This document shows positions 54,197 through 63,954 of a stretch of DNA of 64,000 nucleotides, piece after piece. The notes below the pieces were generated by a model. That model worked only from the letters and a program-made list of their open reading frames with translations, did no database searches and was not told the DNA's origin. Source of the DNA: Bartonella sp. WD16.2 (GTDB lineage: Bacteria > Pseudomonadota > Alphaproteobacteria > Rhizobiales > Rhizobiaceae); the NCBI RefSeq assembly GCF_002022505.1, contig NZ_CP019781.1, forward strand, positions 1,279,001-1,343,000, read 5' to 3'. The position numbers and the translations under genes were made by a program. How positions within the stretch are numbered: position 1 is the stretch's first letter; every line of letters begins with the position of its first letter.

Positions 54197-54610
54197 TCAT
54201 TTCAGTAAATCAATTGTCTGCGAAACCAAATCGCGTACCTGGCGGACAACTTGTAAATTCGCTTCATAAGAGCGATTTGCTTCACGCATATCTGCCATCT
54301 CTACAATAGAATTGACATTAGGATATTTCACATAACCATTACTATCAGCAGCCAAATGCCCTGGTTCGTAACGCATAATAAAAGGCGCTTTATCATGACC
54401 AATATGTGTCACCTGAACACCCTGCGCATTACTGTGAGGATTAAGAGCAGCTTCAAAACTGATAGTCTTGCGTCGATAAGGTGCTGCACCTGGAAATTGC
54501 CCCGTTGAATTGGCATTAGCTAAATTTTCAGCAATAATACGCAAACGCATTGACTGTGCACTTAAACCTGTTGTAGCAACTTGCTCTGCCGCGATTAGTC
54601 TATCAGCCAT
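54197..54610 (-). CDS. flgC: Flagellar proximal rod protein FlgC
   Basis: A 137-residue protein with N-terminal TTGLSAQSMRLRIIAENLANANSTG, a central KTISFEAALN and YEPGHLAADSNGYVKYPNVNSIVEMADMREANRSYEANLQVVRQVRDLVSQTIDLLK, the FlgC signature. It is a proximal rod component that follows flgB by 2 bp and precedes fliE. Confidence 0.96.
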   Translation of the reverse strand: MADRLIAAEQVATTGLSAQSMRLRIIAENLANANSTGQFPGAAPYRRKTISFEAALNPHSNAQGVQVTHIGHDKAPFIMRYEPGHLAADSNGYVKYPNVNSIVEMADMREANRSYEANLQVVRQVRDLVSQTIDLLK

Positions 54611-54612
54611 AA

Positions 54613-54999
54613 TTAAGATCCTCCTTTAACCGTCACCATCATCATACGATGAAAAGCCTTAACAATGGCAGTGTTGAGAGACATCTCACGATTAACCTCC
54701 CCGCCTTTACGCATTTCCTCTTCTAAATCAACATTATTTCCAGAATGCGTAATTTCCATCACATTTTCAGAACGAATAGCTTGGGCTTCCATACCACTGT
54801 CCGTTAAATCAATATGACGAGCGTTGGTAACAGCCATGGAAATCGTTTGGTTTTGCAAAACAGTCGGAAAATCTTGCACATCACGGGCTTTGTACCCTGG
54901 TGTATTAGCATTAGCCACATTACTAGCGATCGCCTTCTGGCGCACAGTTAACCAATCTGCTTGTTTATTGGCAATATCAAAAAGATTGACTGAATCCAT
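54613..54999 (-). CDS. flgB: Flagellar proximal rod protein FlgB
   Basis: A 128-residue protein: SVNLFDIANKQADWLTVRQKAIASNVANANTPGYKARDV at the N-terminus and EMRKGGEVNREMSLNTAIVKAFHRMMMVTVK at the C-terminus, typical FlgB. It is the first gene after the 341-bp gap behind fliI and probably starts a transcription unit flgB-flgC-fliE-flgG-flgA-flgI-motE-flgH-fliL-fliP. Confidence 0.96.
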   Translation of the reverse strand: MDSVNLFDIANKQADWLTVRQKAIASNVANANTPGYKARDVQDFPTVLQNQTISMAVTNARHIDLTDSGMEAQAIRSENVMEITHSGNNVDLEEEMRKGGEVNREMSLNTAIVKAFHRMMMVTVKGGS

Positions 55000-55340
55000 A
55001 ACTTTATAACCTTTAATCCTTGGAAAGATGATAAAAAAACAATCTTGTGCGAGCCTTGTCTGTATGTTTTTTAAAGTAAAATAAAATAAAAATATCGATT
55101 TATATTTATTCTTTTAAAGAATAATAATCTAAAAAATAAATAAATATAAAATATATAATATATAAATTTTATATAAATCTTGCCATTTACAAGTCATAAA
55201 ATCAAGACATTGGTTTTTACTGAAAAATTGTCTCTCTAGTTTCATAAACTAAAAACCATCTCTCCCTTTATAGATACTAAGTATCGCTTCTATAAATAAA
55301 ATAACCTCTTAAGAAAATGTTCTTTGACTTTCATAGGCAA
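55000..55340. other. Intergenic region between fliI and flgB
   Basis: 341 bp, AT-rich, partly almost only A/T (55080-55180). No gene or clear hairpin. It probably contains the promoter of the flgB operon on the minus strand; I cannot point to a convincing element. Confidence 0.4.
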
Positions 55341-56885
55341 TTATTGATTTTTCAATAACCTTGCCAATTCATCGTAAGGATCATTAACAAGCGGCATATC
55401 AGGGCTTTGTTTCATAGCAGCATAAACAGATGGCACTAAAAAGACCGCTTGATCAAGGATATGATCTGTTCCCGCACGATAAGCACCCATTGCACGCAAA
55501 TCACGCGTTTCTTCGTATCTGAAAATCATTTCCTTCAAATTTTGAACCAATATGCGTTGTTCATCTGTCCAACTATGAGGCGCCAAACGTGAAATAGAAG
55601 CCGGAATATCAACGGCAGGAAATCTTCCTTGGGCAGCAATAGCACGATCAAGCACAATATGACCATCCAAAATCCCACGAATTGCATCAGAAATAGGATC
55701 ATTATGATCATCGCCATCAACTAATACTGCATAAACACCCGTAATAGACCCTTTGCCTTCTCTACCAGGACCTGCTCGTTCTAATAAACGAGGCAATTCA
55801 CTAAAAATCCGGGGGGGAAAACCACGTGAAACAGGAGGTTCATGAGCAGAAATAGCAATTTCACGCATCGCCAATGCATAACGTGTGATCGAATCAACCA
55901 CCAGTAAAACATTGTCACCTAAAGAAGAAAAATATTCAGCAATTGTTGTGGCCATGATTGGAGCTAAACGCCGCATCATTGGGCTTTCATCACCTGTTGC
56001 AATCACCGCAACCACCTTGTCTAATTTGTTGTGTAATGTATCATCAAGCATATCACGCACTTCACGACCACGTTCACCTGTAAGTGCCAAAACAACTGTA
56101 TCAAAATGATTAGCTTGCATCATCATCGACAAAAGGGTTGATTTTCCAACCCCAGAGCCAGCAAAAATTCCAATACGCTGACCAAAGCAAAGAGGTGTGA
56201 AAATATCAATCACTTTAACGCCTGTGCGTAACCCCTTCTTCACACGTGCACGTTTGAGTGCTGGCGGCACACCACCCTCAACCGCCATCTTGCACGGGCC
56301 AGAAAGCAATGCCCCTTTACCATCGATAGCCTCCCCCAAAGCATTAACAACACGACCACACCAAGAACGATCTGGCGCTACAAAAAGTGGACCTTGCGGA
56401 AAAACAGAAGCCATAAGAACAGGAACAACGGTTTCATCATAAGGTTTAATCAAAACGTTTTCTTCATTAACACGAATGATTTCACCCCGCACCGCCTGCC
56501 CATCACAATCAATACACACTGTATCCCCAAGCAACACAGATTGTGATAAACCACGTGCAACCAATGTACCACGCGCCACATCACTTATAACACCCCCCTG
56601 ATTAACCAAACGAGAGGAAGGGTCATCTTTATGTGTTACAAAAGAAAGCAATCGGCTCAAAGCTGTAGGTGGAGTATCTGCCTGTTTTTCCCCAACAGAT
56701 GAAACAGCACCCTCTACATTCGTAGGATCTGTACCTTTAAGCTCTACATTCATAAGCTCTGCGTCTTTAAGATCTGCACTCTCAGGATCTGCATCTGCAA
56801 GAGAAGTCTTTGTATCCGAAGAAACCATTGGTGTAGTATCTGTTAAAACATCTGTTGGTGCAGAATCATTTTCGCTTTTTTGCAT
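55341..56885 (-). CDS. fliI: Flagellum-specific ATPase FliI
   Basis: A 514-residue protein. The ATPase core has Walker A GIFAGSGVGKST (about residues 240-252) and Walker B NVLLVVDSITRYALA, with RPLL-type arginine-finger region PRLLERAGPGREGKGSITG. FliI powers early steps of flagellar export with FliH. The core matches the family length (about 440 residues). The first ~75 residues are an acidic, Thr/Ser/Asp-rich extension with loose repeats (for example DLKDAELMNVELKGTDPTNVE) not found in most FliI; the next in-frame ATG would not remove it cleanly. It follows flgF by 42 bp in the same direction. Confidence 0.95.
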   Translation of the reverse strand: MQKSENDSAPTDVLTDTTPMVSSDTKTSLADADPESADLKDAELMNVELKGTDPTNVEGAVSSVGEKQADTPPTALSRLLSFVTHKDDPSSRLVNQGGVISDVARGTLVARGLSQSVLLGDTVCIDCDGQAVRGEIIRVNEENVLIKPYDETVVPVLMASVFPQGPLFVAPDRSWCGRVVNALGEAIDGKGALLSGPCKMAVEGGVPPALKRARVKKGLRTGVKVIDIFTPLCFGQRIGIFAGSGVGKSTLLSMMMQANHFDTVVLALTGERGREVRDMLDDTLHNKLDKVVAVIATGDESPMMRRLAPIMATTIAEYFSSLGDNVLLVVDSITRYALAMREIAISAHEPPVSRGFPPRIFSELPRLLERAGPGREGKGSITGVYAVLVDGDDHNDPISDAIRGILDGHIVLDRAIAAQGRFPAVDIPASISRLAPHSWTDEQRILVQNLKEMIFRYEETRDLRAMGAYRAGTDHILDQAVFLVPSVYAAMKQSPDMPLVNDPYDELARLLKNQ

Positions 56886-56927
56886 TGCATAATATACTCT
56901 TTAAAAAAGACTTGTGTAATCAATCAC

Positions 56928-57662
56928 TTAAGACTTTCCACCAAGAATTTGAATAGATTTAGAACGCATTTCTTCCTGTTGACGCAACATTGCCTCAACC
57001 CGTTCAAAAGCACGGCTTACTTCAATAAGGCGCGTCATCTCGGCTACACCATTTACATTAGAACTTTCAACATAACCTTGTATAACTTTATCACCAATTC
57101 CCCCATCTGACGGCATAGCAGGTCTATCAGGAATAACAGAAGAATTAGGACCATAGCGCAATTGAGTCCCTCTCTGAAATTGAAACAGACCAATTTTTCC
57201 AACCAGAACATCCTTTTGATAAATGCTCCCATCTGCTGAAATACGAGGAGTGCCCCCTGCAGGATTAAGCTGGATTGGCGCCCCCCCATCATCTAAAAAA
57301 GGTAATCCTGTTACCGAAACCAAACCACCTTCTGGTGTCATAATCATTCTACCATCGCGGGTATAAACCGGCCCAAAAGAAGCTTGCATAGAAAAATATG
57401 AATCACCCCCTACAGCAACATCAAGAGCATTACCGGTTTTCACTAAAGCACCTCGATCTGTTGAAATATATCCCTTACCAGCGCTTGTAAAAACAACCTG
57501 GTCTCCTTGTTCGCGTGCAACAGGAGATACCAATGTGTCAAACTTCATACCCCCAGCGCGAAAACCTGGTGTATTAACATTTGCCATGTTCTGCGCAATC
57601 GTTTCCATCCGGCGCGCCAAACTGATTTGACCCGACACTCCCACATAAATCGGATTTTGCAT
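56928..57662 (-). CDS. flgF: Flagellar rod protein FlgF
   Basis: A 244-residue protein of the rod family: N-terminal YVGVSGQISLARRMETIAQNMANVNTPGFRAGGMKF and C-terminal VESSNVNGVAEMTRLIEVSRAFERVEAMLRQQEEM. The middle has NALDVAVGGDSYFSMQASFGPVYTRDGRM. It is a proximal rod component; gene order flgF-fliI-flgB is the rhizobial one. Confidence 0.95.
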   Translation of the reverse strand: MQNPIYVGVSGQISLARRMETIAQNMANVNTPGFRAGGMKFDTLVSPVAREQGDQVVFTSAGKGYISTDRGALVKTGNALDVAVGGDSYFSMQASFGPVYTRDGRMIMTPEGGLVSVTGLPFLDDGGAPIQLNPAGGTPRISADGSIYQKDVLVGKIGLFQFQRGTQLRYGPNSSVIPDRPAMPSDGGIGDKVIQGYVESSNVNGVAEMTRLIEVSRAFERVEAMLRQQEEMRSKSIQILGGKS

Positions 57663-57701
57663 AAATCTGCCTCTTTATTCTTATACTATGAATGATACTC
57701 T

Positions 57702-58502
57702 TTAAGCACTACCCCGCTTAAGAGATTGTAAAGCCACCATTGTCTCAGGAGAAAACGCTAATCCGCTTCCTGAATTTGAATTTTGCAAAAGTGTGAGAGC
57801 AGGGTTTGTATCTGTTCGATTTTGTGCGTCATACATAGCAGAAAAACGTGCAATAAACTGCTCTAATTTCCTTGGGTCTTCTAAATCTTCAAGGGACATG
57901 CGTGATTCTAACAAAGATTTTTGCGCTTCAATTTTTGATGAATGCACACTTTCTGGAATATTCAAAGCCGTAAAAACCACCGCTGATAAAGCTTTATCGC
58001 CAAGAATTTGATAAGCCCAATTTTTTTCCGAAAGAAGACCACTTTTTGTCATTTCCCCAATAGTACGGGTAAAATACAAAGCTAAACGTGTTCCTTCATT
58101 TTCTTCGCCAACTTTTACTTCTAAAGTTTGCTGCATATATTTATTTACAGTGCCTGTTTTTGCACTCTCTCTTTGAGTGGTTTCTTCACCATAAACAGCA
58201 AAATTAAAGGCTGCTGCAAATTGCTGATAACGCCTATCTGTCAATTGAGAAGCATAATTAGGGTCTGAAAGAACTTTACGCATCATACCTTTTGCATAAA
58301 TCATATCTTCCAAGCCATAAGCCTTCATAGCATAGCGATAGATCCGATCATCTGCCAAAAAATCATCAACTGATTTTATACCTATAATATGACTTACGTA
58401 ATAGTCTGTCTCGCGCTTAACCTGAGGCTCATTAAAAAGCTGATTAGACGTTTGTTTTATATTATCGATTGTACTTCTATAACTTATATATGTGCTAATC
58501 AT
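57702..58502 (-). CDS. DUF1217 flagellar-cluster protein
   Basis: A 266-residue helical protein starting MISTYISYRSTIDNIKQTSNQLFNEPQVKRETDYYVSHIIGIKSVDDFLADDRIYRYAMKAYGLEDMIYAKGMMRKVLSDP, matching the DUF1217 family that is encoded beside flgF and motA in Rhizobiales. Its exact role is unknown, though deletion studies in relatives link it to flagella only by context. It is the first gene of the minus-strand unit and diverges from motA. Confidence 0.88.
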   Translation of the reverse strand: MISTYISYRSTIDNIKQTSNQLFNEPQVKRETDYYVSHIIGIKSVDDFLADDRIYRYAMKAYGLEDMIYAKGMMRKVLSDPNYASQLTDRRYQQFAAAFNFAVYGEETTQRESAKTGTVNKYMQQTLEVKVGEENEGTRLALYFTRTIGEMTKSGLLSEKNWAYQILGDKALSAVVFTALNIPESVHSSKIEAQKSLLESRMSLEDLEDPRKLEQFIARFSAMYDAQNRTDTNPALTLLQNSNSGSGLAFSPETMVALQSLKRGSA

Positions 58503-58778
58503 AGCAAACCTCTCTCTAGACAGACTTTTTTAAAGTATAAAACTTGTCCGAAACTGATGATAAAACTGCTTCTTATTACAACAATATTTTATTATGACAG
58601 TATTTTCAATGTAACTTTGTAATATACTTAAAATTTTTTCATAAATTCTTGTGGCATTCTAGCACTTTTTTATAACATGACATAAAATTATACACAATTC
58701 ATCGTAAAAAATTGGTAAGCTTTGCACAAGCATAAGCATTTATCTTTCACCAAAACTAAAAAATAGGAGACCACGGCA

Positions 58779-59654
58779 TTGGGTGTCATTATAGGATTAG
58801 TACTTACTTTAGGATGCATAATTGGCGGCTACATGGCCATGGGCGGGCATCTTAACGTTTTAATACAGCCATGGGAATTTGTTATTATTTTGGGTTCAGC
58901 CATTGGTACTTTCATCATCTCTAACCCTTTTAATGTGATTAAAGATACCGTGAAAGCAACATTGGAAGCGACAACAGATGCTGTTCCCAAACAAAAAGAT
59001 TTTTTAGCAACCTTAGGTTTGCTCTATGTTCTTATGCGGGAAATGCGCTCAAAGTCACGCTCTGAAATGGAAGGTCATGTTGACAACCCCAAAGAATCTG
59101 TACTCTTCCAGCAATATCCTTTGGTTTTAAAAGATGATTCTCTAACCAACTTTATTTGTGACTATTGTCGTCTTATCATCATGGGAAACGCTCGTCCTTT
59201 TGAGATTGAAGCCTTAATGGATGAAGAAATTCACACAATCGCAAAAGATTCTGAAAAATCCTCTCACGCCCTGCAAAACATGGCTGACGCTCTACCGGCG
59301 CTTGGTATTGTCGCAGCTGTTTTGGGTGTGATTAAAGCCATGGGTGCTATTAGTGAACCACCAGAAGTGTTAGGGCACTTAATTGGAGCAGCTCTTGTTG
59401 GAACATTTGCAGGTATTTTCTTTTCCTATAGTGTCTTTGGGCCTATCGCCACAAAAATTAAAACAGTGCGCCATAAAAAAACGCGTATTTATATTGTCGT
59501 GAAACAAACACTGTTGGCTTATATGAATGGTGCAATACCACAAATTGCACTAGAATACGGACGCAAAACCATTTCAGCAAAAGATCGTCCAACAATCGAT
59601 GTTGTAGAGCAACACACAATCGTTGGTCCAGGTGCTGACAAAGAGGCCGCTTGA
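58779..59654 (+). CDS. motA: Flagellar stator protein MotA
   Basis: A 291-residue protein starting at TTG 58779, with AGGAG ten bases upstream; no ATG fits. Four membrane segments: [62 protein letters not shown] and [21 protein letters not shown]. The conserved prolines are in ALPALG and in the fourth segment. It pairs with MotB as the proton channel and first gene of the plus-strand motA-fliM-fliN-fliG-flhB unit. The TTG start may lower its level. Confidence 0.96.
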   Translation: MGVIIGLVLTLGCIIGGYMAMGGHLNVLIQPWEFVIILGSAIGTFIISNPFNVIKDTVKATLEATTDAVPKQKDFLATLGLLYVLMREMRSKSRSEMEGHVDNPKESVLFQQYPLVLKDDSLTNFICDYCRLIIMGNARPFEIEALMDEEIHTIAKDSEKSSHALQNMADALPALGIVAAVLGVIKAMGAISEPPEVLGHLIGAALVGTFAGIFFSYSVFGPIATKIKTVRHKKTRIYIVVKQTLLAYMNGAIPQIALEYGRKTISAKDRPTIDVVEQHTIVGPGADKEAA

Positions 59655-59656
59655 AC

Positions 59657-60637
59657 ATGACTGAACAAACCGAACAGACTGAGCAAACTGAGCAGACTGA
59701 ACACAATATCAATGAAGAGAAAAAGCAAGATGTGTTAGCCCAACACATTTTGCGTGCGGCTGGTTTGTCAAGTGATGATCTTATGTCATTTCAATATGTG
59801 TTTCGTGATGCAGCAAGTAGTCTTTGTACACAGTTAGGTCATTATACATCCTTAAAATTTGCTATCGATGTACAATCGCTTGATACACTTAAAAGTGATA
59901 AGATTACTCAAACAATCGGAACAGATACATTATTAATTTATTTTAGCTCCAGTCTTTGGGGAGATGATGTTATTTTTGTTCTTGATACAGCCCTGGTTGA
60001 TCTTATAACAGAAGCGTTTTTTGGTGCAGTAGAGCCAAAGCTTATAAGCCGTAATGGACGCTCCTTCAGCCCAACAGAATACAAAATAAGTGAATATTTT
60101 GGAAAATTGCTGGCTAATACAATGGATGGAATATTTGGTACAGGTAATAGATCTCTTTTACTTTTTAAGCAAATACTCAAAGCGCAAGAATTTAATTTAG
60201 AAACCTTTCATCAGTCGCAGATGTTTTCCTGCACTCTTATGGTCAAATGTAATAAAATAGAAGCAAATGTGAATATCTTAATGCCGCGCAGTTGTCATCG
60301 CCCTATTCAAGAAGCTGTTACACGGGCCTTACGCGCACCTGCAAAACACACAGATCCGCTTTGGGCTAAGCGTTTAAAACAAGAAGTGAGTCGAACACAC
60401 GTATTTATTGAAGCTTTTATTCAACAAGGATCAATGACCTTAAATGAATTATCAAAACTTCAAGTAGGGCAAGTTTTGCCCCTTCCTGCCAATGCTGTTA
60501 AACAGATAAAATTACGCAGTAGTAAAAAATCTCTTTATAAATGCTCCCTTGGTAAAATGGGAACAAATTTTTCCATCCGGGTTACTGATCCTATTGACGA
60601 AGAAAAGGAAATGATTGATGAGCTGGTTCATAGTTAA
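59657..60637 (+). CDS. fliM: Flagellar motor switch protein FliM
   Basis: A 326-residue protein; ATG 59657 is preferred over a TTG six bases upstream. It begins with an unusual TEQTEQTEQTEQTEH repeat, encoded by 9-base tandem units, where other FliM proteins carry a CheY-binding motif. The middle (VFVLDTALVDLITEAFFGAVEPKL..FSPTEYKISEYFGKLLANTMDGIF) and the C-terminal SPOA domain (SMTLNELSKLQVGQVLPLPANAVKQIKLRSSKKSLYKCSLGKMGTNFSIRV) support the call. FliM is divergent in rhizobia. It overlaps the next gene by 20 bp. Confidence 0.9.
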   Translation: MTEQTEQTEQTEQTEHNINEEKKQDVLAQHILRAAGLSSDDLMSFQYVFRDAASSLCTQLGHYTSLKFAIDVQSLDTLKSDKITQTIGTDTLLIYFSSSLWGDDVIFVLDTALVDLITEAFFGAVEPKLISRNGRSFSPTEYKISEYFGKLLANTMDGIFGTGNRSLLLFKQILKAQEFNLETFHQSQMFSCTLMVKCNKIEANVNILMPRSCHRPIQEAVTRALRAPAKHTDPLWAKRLKQEVSRTHVFIEAFIQQGSMTLNELSKLQVGQVLPLPANAVKQIKLRSSKKSLYKCSLGKMGTNFSIRVTDPIDEEKEMIDELVHS

Positions 60638-61058
60638 TATAGCAAGTGCACTTCTAGCACTGATATCGTTAAGTGTTTTTATTATAAATACACGAAAATT
60701 GACGAAAACAATCCATATGGGTCGAGAATTGGCTAAACAAGTTCAGACCGGAACTGCTTATCTTGATCGAGCACTTTTAATATTGCGTGAAGAACATCAA
60801 GAGTTTCGCGATGAAAACCGTAAAATGGATGCACGTATCATCGAATCAACACGTATTCGGCGCAACATTGATCGCTCGGTCGCTCATATGGAAAATATCC
60901 GCAATCAACTGCAAAGCGATCTTGACCATTTTCGCGCCACTTTAACTGCCAAAACTTATGGACCGACTACAATGGGATCTGGTACACAACGTACCCATAG
61001 ACAATCACCCATTGTTCCCAAAAACTTTCCGGTTTTTGTGCAGCGTAAAATGCACTAA
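60618..61058 (+). CDS. Flagellar-operon membrane coiled-coil protein, unknown
   Basis: A 146-residue protein from ATG 60618 (MSWFIVNIASALLALISLSVFII). One N-terminal membrane helix (about 4-24) is followed by a long charged helix (about 50-115: ELAKQVQTGTAYLDRALLILREEHQEFRDENRKMDARIIESTRIRRNIDRSVAHMENIRNQLQSDL) and a short basic tail. The start is inside fliM, so translation is coupled. I do not recognise a named family, but a gene of this type between fliM and fliN is seen in related flagellar clusters. A motor-associated role is inferred from position only. Confidence 0.75.
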   Translation: MSWFIVNIASALLALISLSVFIINTRKLTKTIHMGRELAKQVQTGTAYLDRALLILREEHQEFRDENRKMDARIIESTRIRRNIDRSVAHMENIRNQLQSDLDHFRATLTAKTYGPTTMGSGTQRTHRQSPIVPKNFPVFVQRKMH

Positions 61059-61159
61059 GATCTCTGAATAATACAATACAATTTTTTAAAGTAGCAAATC
61101 TCAAAACCTTTATAAACAAATAGAGTATAAGGCAAAAAACAAAGAATACGGGTGACAAA

Positions 61160-61657
61160 ATGACAAATGATACAAATTCTCCTGGGGGGGCTAAAGGAAT
61201 CAATCCAGCAACACCGCCTCGTCCTACAGCGCCACCTCGTCCTACAGGAGCAAAACCTGGTATGCCAGGTAATGCTGGAACAACTGCACAGCAACCAGGA
61301 GCTGGCACTCCCGGTGCAACATCAAGCAGTGGCCCTGCTTTTAGTGCATCAGCAGGAAAAACCGTTGGAAGCGTGGGTACTACAAATGCACAAAGAAGTA
61401 CAAATGAAACACACAGCAATCCAGAACTCATTATGAGTATCCCAGTTGAAGTTCAAATTGTCTTAGGCTCAACCACCATGCTAGTAGCAAACCTAATGGA
61501 TTTAGGCCGTGGTTCAGTAATTACGCTTGATAAGCAGATTGGAGACCCTATTGATATTGTCGTCAATGGTCGTATTATTGCACGTGGTGAGGTTATTGTT
61601 CTAGAAGACGATCCTTCCCGTTTTGGGGTGAGCCTTACCGAAGTCATGAGTAAATAA
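61160..61657 (+). CDS. fliN: Flagellar motor switch protein FliN
   Basis: A 165-residue protein. The first ~85 residues are rich in Pro, Gly, Ala and Thr (PGGAKGINPATPPRPTAPPRPTG) and likely disordered. The C-terminal SPOA domain (about 88-160: IPVEVQIVLGSTTMLVANLMDLGRGSVITLDKQIGDPIDIVVNGRIIARGEVIVLEDDPSRFGVSLTEV) is the standard FliN. The long N-terminal extension is usual in alphaproteobacteria. It forms the C ring with FliM and FliG. Confidence 0.95.
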   Translation: MTNDTNSPGGAKGINPATPPRPTAPPRPTGAKPGMPGNAGTTAQQPGAGTPGATSSSGPAFSASAGKTVGSVGTTNAQRSTNETHSNPELIMSIPVEVQIVLGSTTMLVANLMDLGRGSVITLDKQIGDPIDIVVNGRIIARGEVIVLEDDPSRFGVSLTEVMSK

Positions 61658-61685
61658 ATCAACTTGCAAAATGTGAAAAATAAAT

Positions 61686-62780
61686 ATGACGCAGGCAACG
61701 AAAGAAAAAACAACAGAAGCAATAAGTATTGTATCAGAAGACGAATTGGAAAATACGTTACCTGATACACACGTGTCTTCTACACTCATTGATACACTTT
61801 CTGGGCAACAAAAAGTTGCAGCACTCCTTGTTGCTTTGGGAAAACCTGCTGCGGCGCGTCTTTTAAAACATTTTACTCCAGATGATTTACGCCGTCTGAG
61901 TGGGCAAGCCCATACTTTACCCAATATCTCTCTTGCTGACTTTGAAATTCTGGTTCGTCAGTTTGAAGATGCCTTTGCTGAAGGAGCTTCTTTTTCTGAA
62001 GCTGGTTCACGTTTCGACAATCTGGTACAAGAAACATTATCAGAAGAGGAAGCTGCTTTAGTTCTTGACCCTTCAAAAGCACCAGCTCCACCTCGCGAAA
62101 GCCTTTGGGAGATCATTGCAAAATTAAACATTGATGTTTTGCAAATGCATTTTTCACAAGAACATCCCCAAGTGGTTAGCTACATTGTTTCACGTCTTCC
62201 TTCTGAAATTGCAGCAAAAATTTTAATGGCGCAGCCTATGGCTGTGCGTGCTGATCTTACCCGTAGAAGATTGCATTTGCGCCCAGTTGCGCCAGAAATA
62301 GACACAGTCCTTGATGAAGCATTGCGTCCTGTTTTCTCACAAGATAATAATGTAGGAGAAAAAGCTCATCATAGCCAAGTAGCTACCATCCTTAACGAGC
62401 TTGATAAAGCAGATGTTGACGAGATGCTTGCAAATCTTAAAGACTTGAGCCCAGAAGATCTAGAAAAAATCAAAGCAAAGCTTTTTGTTTTCGAAGATAT
62501 TCCGCGTTTGACAGAACGAGCACGGCTACTGCTTTTTGATAAAATTACAGCTGATACCGTTATTACAGCTTTGCATGGGGCAGACGATCAGATGAAAGAT
62601 CTTATTTTAAATTCTCTTTCACAGCGCACACGCCGTATAGTGGAAGCAGAACTTTCTTCAGGCAATGATTCCATCCAACAAGAGGCAATTATAAATGCAC
62701 GCCGTAGTATTGCCCAAACAGCAATCAAATTATCAGAACAAGGAACAATTAATCTCTTAGGTGAAGAAGGAACGTCTTAA
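61686..62780 (+). CDS. fliG: Flagellar motor switch protein FliG
   Basis: A 364-residue protein. The middle domain (LWEIIAKLNIDVLQMHFSQEHPQVVSYIVSRLPSEIAAKILMAQP) and C-terminal domain (FVFEDIPRLTERARLLLFDKITADTVITALHGADDQMKDLILNSLSQRTRRIVEAELSSG) contain the charged residues that meet MotA and end with the usual helix ..ARRSIAQTAIKLSEQGTINL. It transmits torque from the stators to the rotor. It is 28 bp after fliN and 19 bp before flhB. Confidence 0.96.
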   Translation: MTQATKEKTTEAISIVSEDELENTLPDTHVSSTLIDTLSGQQKVAALLVALGKPAAARLLKHFTPDDLRRLSGQAHTLPNISLADFEILVRQFEDAFAEGASFSEAGSRFDNLVQETLSEEEAALVLDPSKAPAPPRESLWEIIAKLNIDVLQMHFSQEHPQVVSYIVSRLPSEIAAKILMAQPMAVRADLTRRRLHLRPVAPEIDTVLDEALRPVFSQDNNVGEKAHHSQVATILNELDKADVDEMLANLKDLSPEDLEKIKAKLFVFEDIPRLTERARLLLFDKITADTVITALHGADDQMKDLILNSLSQRTRRIVEAELSSGNDSIQQEAIINARRSIAQTAIKLSEQGTINLLGEEGTS

Positions 62781-62799
62781 AAAGCGCGCTTAAACCAAC

Positions 62800-63870
62800 A
62801 TGTCAAATGAAAAGCCCGATAAAGAGAGCCAAACAGAAGAACCAACAGAACACAAAATTCATAAAGCAGAAGAAAAAGGAAATCTTCCCTTTTCTCGTGA
62901 GTTGCCTATTTTTTCTTCTCTTTTAAGCTTTAGTGTAATTTCTATTTTTATCGCTTTTCCCGCCATATCACAGCTTTCAAACTTTTTGCTTCAATGGCTT
63001 GAACGCCCAGAATCGTGGCGCATTAACACTGCAGAAGATATTAAACATTTGATTTATTTGGTAGGTGGTAATGTAGGCTTAGCTTTAGCGCCTATTTTAG
63101 TTATTATACCCCTGATTGGTATAAGTGCATCAGCTATACAAAATGTACCACGTATTATTATGGAGCGCATTCGCCCACAATGGTCTCGTGTTTCACTCAG
63201 TCGTGGATTTGAACGCATTTTCAGTAAAGCAGGATTGGTGGAATTTTTAAAATCATTAACAAAACTGATTGGTGTGAGCATAATTGTTTATATTATGTTT
63301 TTCAAAAACAATACAATTTTCATCAATGCATTATTAACAGATGCATCAGCTTTACCCGAATACATTCGTAAAGAACTTGTCGGTCTGTCACTCTCTTTCA
63401 TTGTAGCCGTTGCCGCTATTACAGGATTTGACTTAGCATGGTCACATTTTCACTGGCGTCAAAAATTACGCATGAGCAAACAAGAAATTAAAGAAGAGCA
63501 CAAAAGCCTTGAAGGAAACCCTATGATCAAAGCACGGATGCGTTCCTTAACACGTGATCGCATGCGTCGGAGAATGATTGCCAATGTTCCTACTGCAACT
63601 TTAATTGTGACGAATCCAACCCACTTTTCTGTTGCTTTGCGCTATAAACCACCCCTTGATTATGCACCAGTTGTGGTTGCAAAAGGGCAGGACATTCTGG
63701 CTTTACAAATTCGTGAAATTGCTGTCGAAAATGACATCCCTGTTATTGAAAATGTAGAATTAGCACGCACATTGTACAAACAAGTCGAAGTCGACCAAGT
63801 TATCCCACCTGAATTATATGAAAGTGTTGCTGCTTTAATTCGTTTTATCAACAGCCAGAAAATCCATTAA
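62800..63870 (+). CDS. flhB: Flagellar export switch protein FlhB
   Basis: A 356-residue protein. A basic N-terminus (EEPTEHKIHKAEEKGNLPFSRELPIF) is followed by four membrane segments and a cytoplasmic C-domain with the self-cleavage motif NPTH (Asn272-His275, in VTNPTHFSVALRYK). FlhB changes export specificity from hook to filament when FliK signals hook length. The motif is intact. Confidence 0.97.
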   Translation: MSNEKPDKESQTEEPTEHKIHKAEEKGNLPFSRELPIFSSLLSFSVISIFIAFPAISQLSNFLLQWLERPESWRINTAEDIKHLIYLVGGNVGLALAPILVIIPLIGISASAIQNVPRIIMERIRPQWSRVSLSRGFERIFSKAGLVEFLKSLTKLIGVSIIVYIMFFKNNTIFINALLTDASALPEYIRKELVGLSLSFIVAVAAITGFDLAWSHFHWRQKLRMSKQEIKEEHKSLEGNPMIKARMRSLTRDRMRRRMIANVPTATLIVTNPTHFSVALRYKPPLDYAPVVVAKGQDILALQIREIAVENDIPVIENVELARTLYKQVEVDQVIPPELYESVAALIRFINSQKIH

Positions 63871-63954
63871 AAATGAGCATCTACAACTTTTTTCAAAATT
63901 ACGCCAAACTAATATAAACTCTAAAACACCAAAACAATAACACAAAGTCACAAG

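Noticed and set aside
59458..59748. Cysteine-valine repeat frame on the minus strand
   Set aside because: It is the complement of the TEQ repeats in fliM and the motA end.
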